A stretch of 64,000 bases of DNA from Cellulophaga sp. F20128 (GTDB lineage: Bacteria; Bacteroidota; Bacteroidia; Flavobacteriales; Flavobacteriaceae), in NCBI RefSeq assembly GCF_023015805.1, contig NZ_JALKBA010000001.1:62001-126000 (forward strand). Reading direction: 5' to 3'. Both the position numbers and the translations under genes were made by a program. The notes under the pieces are model-generated. The model was not told the origin of the DNA. It did no database searches and worked only from the letters and a program-made list of their open reading frames with translations. Shown here one piece after another: positions 45,347 through 54,934 of this stretch (position 1 is its first letter; each line of letters opens with the position of its first letter).

Positions 45347-48300
45347 TTAAAATTTAAGATCTAAACCGGCTAAAAACGTTCGCGCCTGTGGATAAGCACC
45401 TCTATCTACACCAGTGTCTAAAATACCACCTGATATTTCAGGATCATAACCTGTGTATTCCGTAAGGGTTAACAGGTTTTTAGCCTGCATATAAATACGT
45501 ACTTTACTGAAAAATGCGTTGGATGTTTTTGGCAAAGTATAGCCTAAAATCAGACTTTTAATTTTCACAAAACTACCGTCCTCTACATACCTATCAGAAG
45601 GTCTTATATTACTATTGGTATCCCCAAATGTGTAGCGCGGATTCACAGCATCATTGGTAGATCCTTCCCCTGTCCATCTGTTTAAAATACTTCTAAATTT
45701 ATTTGAAAATTGTGCATTTCTTTCGTAAGCTCTGTAGATATCATTGCCAACAGATGCATAGGTAAACATACTTAGATCAAAATTTTTGTATTCAAAACCT
45801 ATATTCCAACCCAAGGTAAATGTTGGAAACGGATCCCCAATTTTTGTTTTGTCTTCATCGTTAATAAGCCCGTCATTATTGAAATCTACAAAGCGAATAT
45901 CTCCAAGTTGTGCGCCAGTTTGGGTTGCATGGTCATCAATTTCAGATTGATTTTGAAACAAGCCATCTGATATATATCCGTAAAAATAACCTGGTGTAAA
46001 GCCTTTTTCAAATCGCGTAGCACTTTGCGATTGCCCATTAAAATAGGATCCACCGGCAACAAATGCCGTTCCATCACTATTGGTTGCAGTAACAGTATTC
46101 TTAGAGGTTGTGACTGTCAATGAAGTATTAAATTTTAAATCTGTTGATGCACTGTTTTTATACCCTAACGTTAGATCTAAACCTTTGCTCTCTGTACTCC
46201 CAATATTAGAGGTTACAGGTTCTGATGTTCCAGCAATAAGTGGTGGGGCATCTGTAAACAACAATCCTTCAACAGATTTATTAAAATAATCTGCAGTGAT
46301 TGATATATTATCTAACAAGGTAGCATCAAAACCTATATTATATTGTGTTTGTTCTTCCCAGCTCAATGTTGTGTTACTGAATGAATTTACCGTGGCCCCT
46401 GAATTAAATTCGGTTCCAAAGGTGTAGCCATTACTATTGGCTGTGGAGTTATAACTTGGACCCCCAACGGTAATACTCACATACTGAGGATTTACATTTT
46501 CATTACCAACGGTACCATAACTTCCTCTAAATTTTAGAAAATTAATAGCCTCTGACGTAAAGAAACTTTCGTTAGACGCAACCCAACCAAGGGAACCAGC
46601 ATAAAAGTTAGCAAACTTATTATCATTACCAAAGGCGATTGAACCATCTCTTCTGGCAGAAAACGACGCCAAATAGGTGCCTTCATAATCATAATTAACC
46701 CTACTAAAATACGATACATTTCTACGTTCTAAATTTTGGTAGCTATACCCAGTATAAGCGTTGGTGTTTAGTTTAGTGTTTACACCTGTAGCGGCACTAA
46801 TATCTGCCCAAGCCCAAGAATTATCTCGAACATCTTGTCTTGAAGTTCCAAAACCATGTCCTGTAGATTTACTTCGAGAGATTCCTAGTACGATATCAAA
46901 ATTATGCTTCTCGTTTACATTGAACCCATAGGTTGCAAAGGTTTCAAAAGTGTAATTAAAATTAGACACGGTATTTTCCGAAACACTATTGTGGAAAGAA
47001 GGAATAATACTTATAGTACCATCGCCGTTATCTACTTCTTGTGTTTTAACCGTACCATCTGAATAATAATCACTAGATACATTGTTTGGCCCGTAATAAG
47101 ATAAAGGATCAAAGCTTTTCCCTACCTGATCCCATTTGGTATACCCAAAACGAGAAGTTAGTTTAAGATTGTCTAAGATATCATATTGCAATTCAAATTT
47201 TCCGTATAACTTATCGCCATTGCTTTCATTATAGGTGTCATCTAATTGCTGTACTGGATTAAAAATTTCAGACAACAAATAATTACTATAGCCATAGGTT
47301 GCATAGTCATTGGCATTGGTATTGTAAACAGATACTGTTGGGTCAAAATTTAAGGCATTTCCGATAACGGAATTAAAAGAATTTTCAGCTACAGATTTAC
47401 TCTTAATATTGGCATAACTGGCATTCATCAAAAATTTCAGATTGCTTGTTAATTGAAAATCTAGATTGGCCGTAAAATTCAATCGATTAAAATTGGATTT
47501 ATCATTACCCCCAACGATCCCACCTTGACTTAAATACCCTGTAGATAAAAAGTATCCCATTTTTTCTGAACCTCCTCTAGCAGAAAAAGTATGTGATGTT
47601 ACGGTAGCATCATCAAACACTTGATCTTGCCAATCTGTACCTCTTCCCAAGGCAGAAATATCAGAAAAAATCATATTTCCTCCAACGGCTGCACTACCTT
47701 CATTAATTATGGCGCCGTATTCGGTAGCATTTAAAACACCTATTTTTTTTATGACCGACTGAACTCCTGTATAGGTATTAAATGTAAATTCTGTTTTTTC
47801 ATTATTTCTACCACTTTTGGTTGTCACAACTATAACACCGTTACCACCTTTAACACCATAAATGGCTGTTGAAGCAGCATCTTTTAAAATGCTTAAAGAT
47901 TGAATATCTGCAGAACTAATAGAATTTAAGTCATCCAAGCTTTGCGGCACACCATCTATAATGACAACAGGGTCTGTTCCAGTAAACGAAGGAATACCAC
48001 GAATCAATACGGTAGGTTTACTACCTGGGGAACCGTTCTGAATAACAGAAACTCCAGAGGCACTACCCTGAAGGGCTTCTTCTACGCGTAAAGGTTTCAG
48101 TTGTTCTATAGACGCTTCCTTTACAGTTGATATTGCTCCAGAAACTTTAGCGACCTTCTGCGTACCGTAACCCACTACTACAACCTCATCCAATGTACTA
48201 ATATCTTCTTGCAAGACAATAGTTAAGGAATTGCCATTTTTTATTGTAATTTCTTTGGTAAAGTAACCAATGGAAGAAAAAACCAAAACGTCACCTATAG

Positions 48301-48493
48301 ACAGATTACTTACACTAAATTTTCCATCAAAATCAGTAGTTGTTCCTTTTGATGTATTTTTCAGAATGACATTTACACCCAATAAAGGCTGATTAAATTC
48401 CACATCCGTAACCGTTCCATTTACGATGAACGTTTGTCCACTTAAATTGACCGCACTAAAGACAATTGTAATAATTAAAATTAGATTCTTCAT
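45347..48493 (-). CDS. susC: SusC/RagA-family TonB-dependent receptor
   Basis: A 1048-residue outer-membrane transporter. Signal peptide MKNLILIITIVFSAVNLSGQ, then a carboxypeptidase-regulatory-like domain (residues 22-100, VNGTVTDVEFNQPLLGVNV), the plug domain (VVVGYGTQKVAKVSGAISTV, PTVLIRGIPSFTGTDPVVIIDGVP, AASTAIYGVKGGNGVIVVTTKSG), and a beta-barrel ending in the aromatic strand FLAGLDLKF. The reading frame extends 25 codons further upstream, but the signal peptide sets the start at 48493. It imports oligosaccharides using energy from TonB-ExbB-ExbD. First gene of the locus; a 239-base gap separates it from the regulator. Confidence 0.96.
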   Translation of the reverse strand: MKNLILIITIVFSAVNLSGQTFIVNGTVTDVEFNQPLLGVNVILKNTSKGTTTDFDGKFSVSNLSIGDVLVFSSIGYFTKEITIKNGNSLTIVLQEDISTLDEVVVVGYGTQKVAKVSGAISTVKEASIEQLKPLRVEEALQGSASGVSVIQNGSPGSKPTVLIRGIPSFTGTDPVVIIDGVPQSLDDLNSISSADIQSLSILKDAASTAIYGVKGGNGVIVVTTKSGRNNEKTEFTFNTYTGVQSVIKKIGVLNATEYGAIINEGSAAVGGNMIFSDISALGRGTDWQDQVFDDATVTSHTFSARGGSEKMGYFLSTGYLSQGGIVGGNDKSNFNRLNFTANLDFQLTSNLKFLMNASYANIKSKSVAENSFNSVIGNALNFDPTVSVYNTNANDYATYGYSNYLLSEIFNPVQQLDDTYNESNGDKLYGKFELQYDILDNLKLTSRFGYTKWDQVGKSFDPLSYYGPNNVSSDYYSDGTVKTQEVDNGDGTISIIPSFHNSVSENTVSNFNYTFETFATYGFNVNEKHNFDIVLGISRSKSTGHGFGTSRQDVRDNSWAWADISAATGVNTKLNTNAYTGYSYQNLERRNVSYFSRVNYDYEGTYLASFSARRDGSIAFGNDNKFANFYAGSLGWVASNESFFTSEAINFLKFRGSYGTVGNENVNPQYVSITVGGPSYNSTANSNGYTFGTEFNSGATVNSFSNTTLSWEEQTQYNIGFDATLLDNISITADYFNKSVEGLLFTDAPPLIAGTSEPVTSNIGSTESKGLDLTLGYKNSASTDLKFNTSLTVTTSKNTVTATNSDGTAFVAGGSYFNGQSQSATRFEKGFTPGYFYGYISDGLFQNQSEIDDHATQTGAQLGDIRFVDFNNDGLINDEDKTKIGDPFPTFTLGWNIGFEYKNFDLSMFTYASVGNDIYRAYERNAQFSNKFRSILNRWTGEGSTNDAVNPRYTFGDTNSNIRPSDRYVEDGSFVKIKSLILGYTLPKTSNAFFSKVRIYMQAKNLLTLTEYTGYDPEISGGILDTGVDRGAYPQARTFLAGLDLKF

Positions 48494-48732
48494 ATGTTGT
48501 ATTTTTAGTCTTAGCAATGTAGTATTAATTATAGCTGTAGAAGAATAATGCACCCCAACAAAAAACATACATTATCAATTTTACGCTACTATAATTATCA
48601 TAATACCGATTATACCCCCTATAATATAAGGATTTAATAGTTGGAAAAAGAAATTAACAAATCGTTATGGTTTTCCTTTAAAATTTAGTTTGTATGGGTA
48701 ATGTTGTAGTTAAATTGCTAAGTGTTGTGGCA
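48494..48732 (-). promoter_or_regulatory. Upstream region of susC with an inverted repeat
   Basis: No gene in this 239-base interval. It holds the inverted repeat ATTATA-ccccc-TATAAT at 48609-48625, about 115 bases before the susC start, among other A/T-rich palindromic pieces. This is the natural place for control by the adjacent regulator, but no TAnnTTTG element is clear. Confidence 0.4.
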
Positions 48733-51528
48733 TTACAAATCAAGAATATAGGTTGTTAAGCTATCTTCTCTCCTCAAATTCATTTTCTTTCGCAGTCTAT
48801 ATCTTTTTACCTCTACACTTCGAGTAGATATATTGAGTAGTGGAGCAATATCTTTGGAACTAAGATTTAACCGCAAATAAGCACACAGCTTTAAATCATT
48901 TGGCGTTAGTTCTGTATGGGCACTTTTTATCTTTTTAAGAAAATCTTTGTCGGCATTATTAAAAGCTTCTTCAAAAAACTTCCAATCATCCGCATTGTTG
49001 ATGCTGTGATCAATTGTCCGTATTACAGCTTTTACAGCGCTACTTTCAGGAGCTTGTTTTAATTGATCTTTAATTGCATTTAAGAACTCATTCTTTTTAA
49101 TAAGACTCATTGTAGAAACAGCAAGTTCTCTGTTTTTGCTTTCTATCTCATTTTTAAGTCGCTCATTATTTACTTGTACTATCTTCTTTTGCGCCTTTAA
49201 TTTCTTGCGCTTTAAAGCTTTCCGGTTTTGGGAAATTAAATTTTGTTCCCTTTTTTTATAATAATGTTTATTTAACCGATGTATTAAAAAAGACAAGGCA
49301 ATTAACCCCATTCCATACAGAACAAGTGCCAAGATAGATAGATACCAAGGACGTTGTACTAAAAAGTTAAACTGTGCTATATTCTGTGTAAGTGTATTAC
49401 CTACTCTTCCTCTTACCTTAAAACTATAGTCCCCATAGGGCAAATTATCAAAGGAGACCGTCCCTGCCTGTGACCAATTGCTCCAATTGTCATAAACACC
49501 TTCTAATTTATATTGGTAATTAACATCTGTATAACTATCAAATTCAGGTACACTAAAGGAAAATGTAACATCATTTTCCTTGTATTTAAAGGTGTACGGA
49601 TCTGCCAACCCAATCTTTATAGAAGGCCTGTCATAAAAATCATTTAAGATGGAGGTAATAGCTATTGTATATGCACTTTCCTTTACCTTACCTAAATCCA
49701 ATGTAATATAACCGTTTGACACCCCTATTAAATAGGTATCCGAATTAATAGGGGTTATATTCTCAAAACCGCTCACCCCCATATTTCGTTTAAAAGAAGA
49801 CGGAATAGAAATAGAATGTTTGCGCAATTTGTCTTCTAGAGCACTAGGTGAAGCATAAATAATATTTGAATTTGAAAAAGTCCAAATCTTTTTAGCTCCC
49901 ATATCTGGAGTAAACACTCCTTTTGGATCATCACCTTCATTAAAAAACACAGCGGTTAACGAGCTATCCAAATCAAATTCTTTTGAGGAGTTTAGGGTAA
50001 AAACCCCCCGACTATTCGTATAAATGATATCCTCATTGTACTTAAACAAACTGGAGCCGTTCCCTTGATAATCACTTACTTTACTGGCTACAACTTTAGT
50101 ATAGGTCGTATCGAGCTTTAAGGAATACAAACCTCTGTATTCATGATTTACGAGTAACTCATAAGGGCTTAAAAATTCTACAAACCTACTGGAGACATCT
50201 ATCCCTTCTATACTATTTCTTAGACCCCATTCAGCATTCTCTTTTTCTAAAATACTGAGCCCTGAATAATTTCCCTGAAGCAATAAATTGGGCCGATTCG
50301 GAATTTCTTTAACCAGCCAAGTCCCTGGTAAATTAGAAACTAGGGTAACACTGTCTTCATTTACCGTAAACGTTCCGGAATTATGACCACAAAATAAATC
50401 GCCATTAATGATTTTCAGCGACCACACTTGACCTTTGGTCTCTTCTATTAATTTAAAATTAGAAGTGCTGTTCACTGGCTTGTAAAACAAGCCTTGGTTT
50501 GTTCCTAAGTAAAAAATACCATCAAAAACTATCGCAGCATAAACAACCCCTAGCCTTCCTTTTCGGTCTATATACTCCTGAAAATGTGATTCTGTATTTA
50601 CAACACTTATTCCATTGTTTAACCCCAACCATAAATTCATTTCCTTATCCTGAAATAGACTAAGAACCGTGTTGTTATTTAAGCCATTTTCTTGATTGAT
50701 ATTACGAATAAAGTCCCCATTGTTTGTAATGTGATATACACCATTAGAAATTGTTCCAAGAGCAAAGCTAGTGTCATGTAATTGTATACTAGTGTATATT
50801 TTAAGTAAGGGTGTTTCGCTTTTCCATGCCAAGTTCCATTGAACAACATTGCCTTCTTCTATAAAATAAAAATCTCCATTTTCAATTAGGACAAGAAGTT
50901 TTTTATCTTTTAAAAAAACACCGACGACACTATTCATTTTAAATATAGGATTGCCCGAGATTAATTTCTCCTCCCCATTTTTAATAGTAAACAACCCTTC
51001 ACCTTCTTTTTGAAAATAAATACTATCTGCTACATTAAATATTTGAGCTCTATTGGTTGAACTTTCTATTATTTTAAATGTATCTTTTTCCGTGTCATAG
51101 ATATATATCCTATCTAAGGATTGAAAAATAACCCAAATATCATATTCTATAATGTTCCATATTTGCTCATCGTCTATCAGGGAGACACCTAACTTATCTA
51201 CCAAGGAGGTATAAAAAAGATCGCCATAACCATCTCGTTTCCAGTACCCAAATTCCATATAGCACCCTGTATACACCAAGTCGTCTATGGCCTTTACGGA
51301 ACGTATTACAGAACCATTAGGAGAAGCATAGAGTCTCCATTGGGCTCCGTTATTCTCTAATAATCCACTATTATTAGCCACATAAATATAATTGTTATTC
51401 CCTTGAGATAGCCCCCAATTTTGACTCCCTCCAAGATACTCGTCTGAAGCATAAGACAGTATAGGTGGTTGCTCTTGAGAAAAAAGAGCAGTAGAAAGCA
51501 AAAGAAATATCAAATAAATTTTATTCAC
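48733..51528 (-). CDS. Membrane sensor-regulator: propeller, Y_Y_Y domain, LuxR-type HTH
   Basis: A 931-residue one-component regulator. Signal peptide MNKIYLIFLLLSTALFSQ, then a periplasmic beta-propeller (residues about 20-620; LSLFQDKEMNLWLGLNNGISV is a typical blade), a Y_Y_Y domain (VNYQYKLEGVYDNWSNW to YSFKVRGR), one membrane helix (about 735-757, LSILALVLYGMGLIALSFLI), a coiled coil rich in Lys/Asn/Glu, and a LuxR-type DNA-binding domain at 871-931 (LTPNDLKLCAYLRLNLSSKDIAPLLNIS). It would sense a glycan breakdown product in the periplasm and bind DNA directly, with no histidine kinase. It lies just upstream of susC in the same direction and is its likely regulator. Confidence 0.9.
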   Translation of the reverse strand: MNKIYLIFLLLSTALFSQEQPPILSYASDEYLGGSQNWGLSQGNNNYIYVANNSGLLENNGAQWRLYASPNGSVIRSVKAIDDLVYTGCYMEFGYWKRDGYGDLFYTSLVDKLGVSLIDDEQIWNIIEYDIWVIFQSLDRIYIYDTEKDTFKIIESSTNRAQIFNVADSIYFQKEGEGLFTIKNGEEKLISGNPIFKMNSVVGVFLKDKKLLVLIENGDFYFIEEGNVVQWNLAWKSETPLLKIYTSIQLHDTSFALGTISNGVYHITNNGDFIRNINQENGLNNNTVLSLFQDKEMNLWLGLNNGISVVNTESHFQEYIDRKGRLGVVYAAIVFDGIFYLGTNQGLFYKPVNSTSNFKLIEETKGQVWSLKIINGDLFCGHNSGTFTVNEDSVTLVSNLPGTWLVKEIPNRPNLLLQGNYSGLSILEKENAEWGLRNSIEGIDVSSRFVEFLSPYELLVNHEYRGLYSLKLDTTYTKVVASKVSDYQGNGSSLFKYNEDIIYTNSRGVFTLNSSKEFDLDSSLTAVFFNEGDDPKGVFTPDMGAKKIWTFSNSNIIYASPSALEDKLRKHSISIPSSFKRNMGVSGFENITPINSDTYLIGVSNGYITLDLGKVKESAYTIAITSILNDFYDRPSIKIGLADPYTFKYKENDVTFSFSVPEFDSYTDVNYQYKLEGVYDNWSNWSQAGTVSFDNLPYGDYSFKVRGRVGNTLTQNIAQFNFLVQRPWYLSILALVLYGMGLIALSFLIHRLNKHYYKKREQNLISQNRKALKRKKLKAQKKIVQVNNERLKNEIESKNRELAVSTMSLIKKNEFLNAIKDQLKQAPESSAVKAVIRTIDHSINNADDWKFFEEAFNNADKDFLKKIKSAHTELTPNDLKLCAYLRLNLSSKDIAPLLNISTRSVEVKRYRLRKKMNLRREDSLTTYILDL

Positions 51529-51625
51529 GCGAAATTGTATTACTTATAGTTGCCTAAATTTAGTACTTCTGGAATAAGTGCGCAATTATATGTTTCTTCC
51601 CTGTGATATTGAAATTAAAAAAATT

Positions 51626-52726
51626 TTATTCTTGACGCTCTAAAAACTCTTTGGCAATATAACTGTAAGTGTTGTGCTCTGAATTGGCGAACACTTTTAT
51701 GGTATTGTGTATTTGAGTATGATGGGTTTTAATTGCCCCCAAATAAACCTTAAGTTGATTTTTGGTCATGATAGACAACTCCTCACTTAGGGTTTCTAAC
51801 ACCTGAATAGGAACCTCGTTCAACTGTTTAAGCAACAAGCTCCTTGTATTTACGTCAACTTCAGAAAAACTATTCCAAAACTCATATTGCAATTCTGATG
51901 TACGCCAAAAAGTAAAAGGCATTCTTTTTATAATCAGAGAGCGCACCAATGGAATTGAATTTTTATACACAGCGCTAATTCGTTTAAAATGATTAGTATA
52001 CTGCTCTAAACTCAACCTTTCCAAAGCATAAAGCTGATATTCTGTATTGTCCTCATACAACATTGCAACACGCAAGGCTGTACTCTCCATTGAAGCTGTA
52101 TGTGTTTTAATTTTTTCTTTCACCCCACTATTATGTACCAAATGCCAAGCCACATAGCAAGAATACAAAGCGCCAAGCACAACAGATTCTTTAACCTCTG
52201 TAATTGTTGCGCCAGATAAGGCATCGATTCCTTCTAGTTGCAGTTGTTTGGGAGATGTCACCAACTCATCAATGGTTCTGTTTTTTAAAATTGAATTATT
52301 ATCTAACAGTAATTGATGCAATTTTAGATAATCTTCTGGTAAAAATTCGTCATGATCATGTTTTGTAAGGGGACGATTTTCATCGGTATCAAAACCAGCA
52401 TAATCCCCTAAAAGGGTCCAATACAACGTAATATTCATTAACTTACAATCCCCATCAGCACAAACCGGGGTGGTTATTTGGGCACTATATAAAACAGGAG
52501 TATTGTTATTTGATAGCACAAACAATTGTTGCCGCCCTACCGTATCAGTCTCAATAAAAATAGGCAAATGTCCCTTGCTTAACTTAGTATTCGGCTCCCA
52601 TCCTAAATCATAAAACGCAGGTTTTTTAACCAAGGTAGAATCCTTTTTTACTTTTAAATTGGGTAGGGCACATTGCATTAAAAAAGAAATAAAAACCAGA
52701 AAAATGATTCTAATTACAATTTTCAT
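51626..52726 (-). CDS. Lipoprotein with a covalent-FMN (flavinylation) motif
   Basis: A 366-residue lipoprotein (lipobox FLMQC, cysteine 19). A CADGDC pair lies at 89-94, followed by MNITLYWTLLGDYAGF. At residues 168-174 the sequence D-A-L-S-G-A-T fits the ApbE flavin transferase target motif Dxx(S/T)GAT, known from NqrC, RnfG and extracytoplasmic FMN-binding proteins, so Thr174 is a candidate for covalent FMN. Next is LYSCYVAWHLVH with one Cys and two His. Residues 210-366 are helical and HEAT-like. Its start overlaps the stop of the FAD oxidoreductase gene by 4 bases, so the two are co-expressed. No apbE gene is in the window. Confidence 0.7.
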   Translation of the reverse strand: MKIVIRIIFLVFISFLMQCALPNLKVKKDSTLVKKPAFYDLGWEPNTKLSKGHLPIFIETDTVGRQQLFVLSNNNTPVLYSAQITTPVCADGDCKLMNITLYWTLLGDYAGFDTDENRPLTKHDHDEFLPEDYLKLHQLLLDNNSILKNRTIDELVTSPKQLQLEGIDALSGATITEVKESVVLGALYSCYVAWHLVHNSGVKEKIKTHTASMESTALRVAMLYEDNTEYQLYALERLSLEQYTNHFKRISAVYKNSIPLVRSLIIKRMPFTFWRTSELQYEFWNSFSEVDVNTRSLLLKQLNEVPIQVLETLSEELSIMTKNQLKVYLGAIKTHHTQIHNTIKVFANSEHNTYSYIAKEFLERQE

Positions 52727-54516
52727 TTCTTGGTATTTTGTATAAGTCTATTCTTCTGAGATGCTATTAAATCCATATACTCCTTCAAATAATTTGTGTA
52801 TATTTCTCTAGGGTTTACCTTGTGCTTTTTACATAATGCTGCAGCAAAACCAACAGCTGCTCCCATTTGCCCCGTTGTACGCATTACTCTAGGTCCGCCC
52901 AATCCAATATGAGAGCAACTAAAATTCCGCCCCGCCATAAATAGATTGGAAATATTTTTGGAATACAGGCTTCTATAGGGGATATAATACTCTGGAGTTT
53001 TATAAAATAACGCTTCAGACATAAAATCAGGATGCTGTTCATCGGTTAATACTTTTTGATAATGCACATCAATTTCTCGAGTTTCTATAACTACAGCATC
53101 CGGAAACTTCCTTTCATCAACAACATCTTTAAAGGTAAATATATGATCCCCAATTAACCTTCTAGATTCTCTTTTCCCCACTAGGTAAGAAACCCAATCT
53201 AAGGTTAAACTATCATTTTTAACGAGTTGCTTTGCATTGGCAAAAGACCCATAAATAGCCTTTAACATATGATCTCGTATTTCTTCTGCGTCCTCAATTT
53301 GACTTAAATCATTCCTGCTAAATTCCCAATACCATTCGCCATTTATGGCTGTATGGTTTTTTGCTACCGTCATTGCCCAGGGAACATTTGGGAAATTTTG
53401 TTTTTGATTTGCTTTTTTAGATTGCCACAGTACAGAAGATCCCATCACGGCATCATCAGCTTCTTTAGGACTCCACAATTCGCCCCACTTATCCCATTCT
53501 TCACCATAAGTATCCTTACTTTCCCTGCCATAAGAAAACTCGGCTCCAGCCCAATACCCTATCCAACCATCTCCAGTAGCATCTACAAACAAAGGAGCTC
53601 CAAACCTCAATCTTTCCCCAGTAGCTGTCTGCCTTGCATCTACAAACCGAATAACATCACTATACGCTTTAGCATCATAAGCCCTCCAGTTTAAAAACAA
53701 GTCAATATTACTAAAGCTCTTAACATTTTTATCTCTTTTTTCTTGATCTAGTTTTGCTTTTGAAGAACCATTTGGGTAATGTTCAGTATCTAGCATTTTT
53801 AAAATGCGTTCAAAATGCCCATAAATTCCTAAGGTATGCACTCTTATTTCACTACTTGCATTACCTCCCAAAACAGGCCTATCATGAATTAAAGCCACGC
53901 TAAGGTTTTGCTCGGCAGCTGCTATAGCCGCTGCACAACCAGCTATTCCCCCACCAACCACAACCAAATCATAATATTTAGTAATTTCTGGAATATTTGT
54001 TTCGGCAGTAACCGTTTTGCGCCAGGTCGCTATTTTTTCCAATGCAGAAGGTGGTGCTTTATCCGACATTGAAAAATACACTGCATCACACCTACCATTA
54101 AACCCGGTTTCATCTAATAGTTCTAATTGAGTAGGCTTGTTTGCTACCAAAGCTAACTCTCCTACATATTCCCAACCCCAGCCCGAGCGTAATCCTAAAG
54201 ACTTCTCGAATAATTTATCATTTACCTTTAGCTTAAACTTTCCTGGGGCATCCCATTCTCCCGGAGACCAGTTCATAGTACGTACCCAAATATGATATTT
54301 TCCTTTTTTTGTAAAATTCACCTTAGTTCTAGCATTCTTCACAACTTTACCCATACCGTGTGCCATAAGATATGGAGAACCCATTTGCTCCACAAACTGA
54401 GGGTCTACAACCCAACCTCCCGGATCATCAAAACTTTCTGCTTCTACAAGAAGCTCTTGAGCATTGGTATTTAAGGTTACTATTCCGAAGAACACAAGTG
54501 TTAAAAATAATTTCAT
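52723..54516 (-). CDS. Secreted FAD-dependent oxidoreductase with an N-terminal beta domain
   Basis: A 597-residue protein with signal peptide MKLFLTLVFFGIVTLNTNA. Residues 21-150 form a beta domain (LLVEAESFDDPGGWVVD, KYHIWVRTMNW) like carbohydrate-binding modules. Residues 180-590 are the FAD_oxidored (PF12831-type) fold: YYDLVVVGGGIAGCAAAIAAAEQ with GGGIAG at 188-193, VLGGNASSEI, DATGDGWIG, and the C-terminal GLGGPRVMRTTGQMGAAVGFAAALC. Sugar or polyol oxidation is plausible, but the substrate is unknown. It overlaps the FMN lipoprotein gene and is divergent from the sulfatase gene. Confidence 0.85.
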   Translation of the reverse strand: MKLFLTLVFFGIVTLNTNAQELLVEAESFDDPGGWVVDPQFVEQMGSPYLMAHGMGKVVKNARTKVNFTKKGKYHIWVRTMNWSPGEWDAPGKFKLKVNDKLFEKSLGLRSGWGWEYVGELALVANKPTQLELLDETGFNGRCDAVYFSMSDKAPPSALEKIATWRKTVTAETNIPEITKYYDLVVVGGGIAGCAAAIAAAEQNLSVALIHDRPVLGGNASSEIRVHTLGIYGHFERILKMLDTEHYPNGSSKAKLDQEKRDKNVKSFSNIDLFLNWRAYDAKAYSDVIRFVDARQTATGERLRFGAPLFVDATGDGWIGYWAGAEFSYGRESKDTYGEEWDKWGELWSPKEADDAVMGSSVLWQSKKANQKQNFPNVPWAMTVAKNHTAINGEWYWEFSRNDLSQIEDAEEIRDHMLKAIYGSFANAKQLVKNDSLTLDWVSYLVGKRESRRLIGDHIFTFKDVVDERKFPDAVVIETREIDVHYQKVLTDEQHPDFMSEALFYKTPEYYIPYRSLYSKNISNLFMAGRNFSCSHIGLGGPRVMRTTGQMGAAVGFAAALCKKHKVNPREIYTNYLKEYMDLIASQKNRLIQNTKK

Positions 54517-54934
54517 ACTACTATCTATTTATACGTAAACCCATGACGGCCATACCATCTTAATCTGATTTTAAAGTTACTGTTTTTTCATTGTATCCCC
54601 TCATTAAATACACAATGCGTTTTATTAAGTTTTTGTTCATGCTACATATTGAGCATCTACACCCAAAGTTTTACCAAAATCCTACAAATTTTAAGCACCT
54701 CAAAACACTAACCCTTAGTGCTGTCACTGTAAAAACACTATTGTAGATGCCCTTACGATGGCAACTTCCTTCTTCCTACCCAACTCCTAACACTTCACAA
54801 ACATATTGAATATGAAATACTAAAGTATTAACCATCAATCTTAAACCCTTTCTAAATTTCACTAAATTTCATTGCATATTGAACACAATACATCTATTTT
54901 TATAGCTTCATATTTATTTGAAATAAATTAAACT
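54517..54934. promoter_or_regulatory. 418-base divergent regulatory region
   Basis: No gene. It lies between the minus-strand FAD oxidoreductase operon and the plus-strand sulfatases. CATATTGA occurs three times (54645-54652, 54802-54809, 54875-54882). The middle copy is within the palindrome CATAT-tga-ATATG. CACTAA-ccc-TTAGTG lies at 54706-54720, and CTAAATTTCA is repeated in tandem at 54852-54871. It likely holds both promoters and regulator sites; none is proven. Confidence 0.45.
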
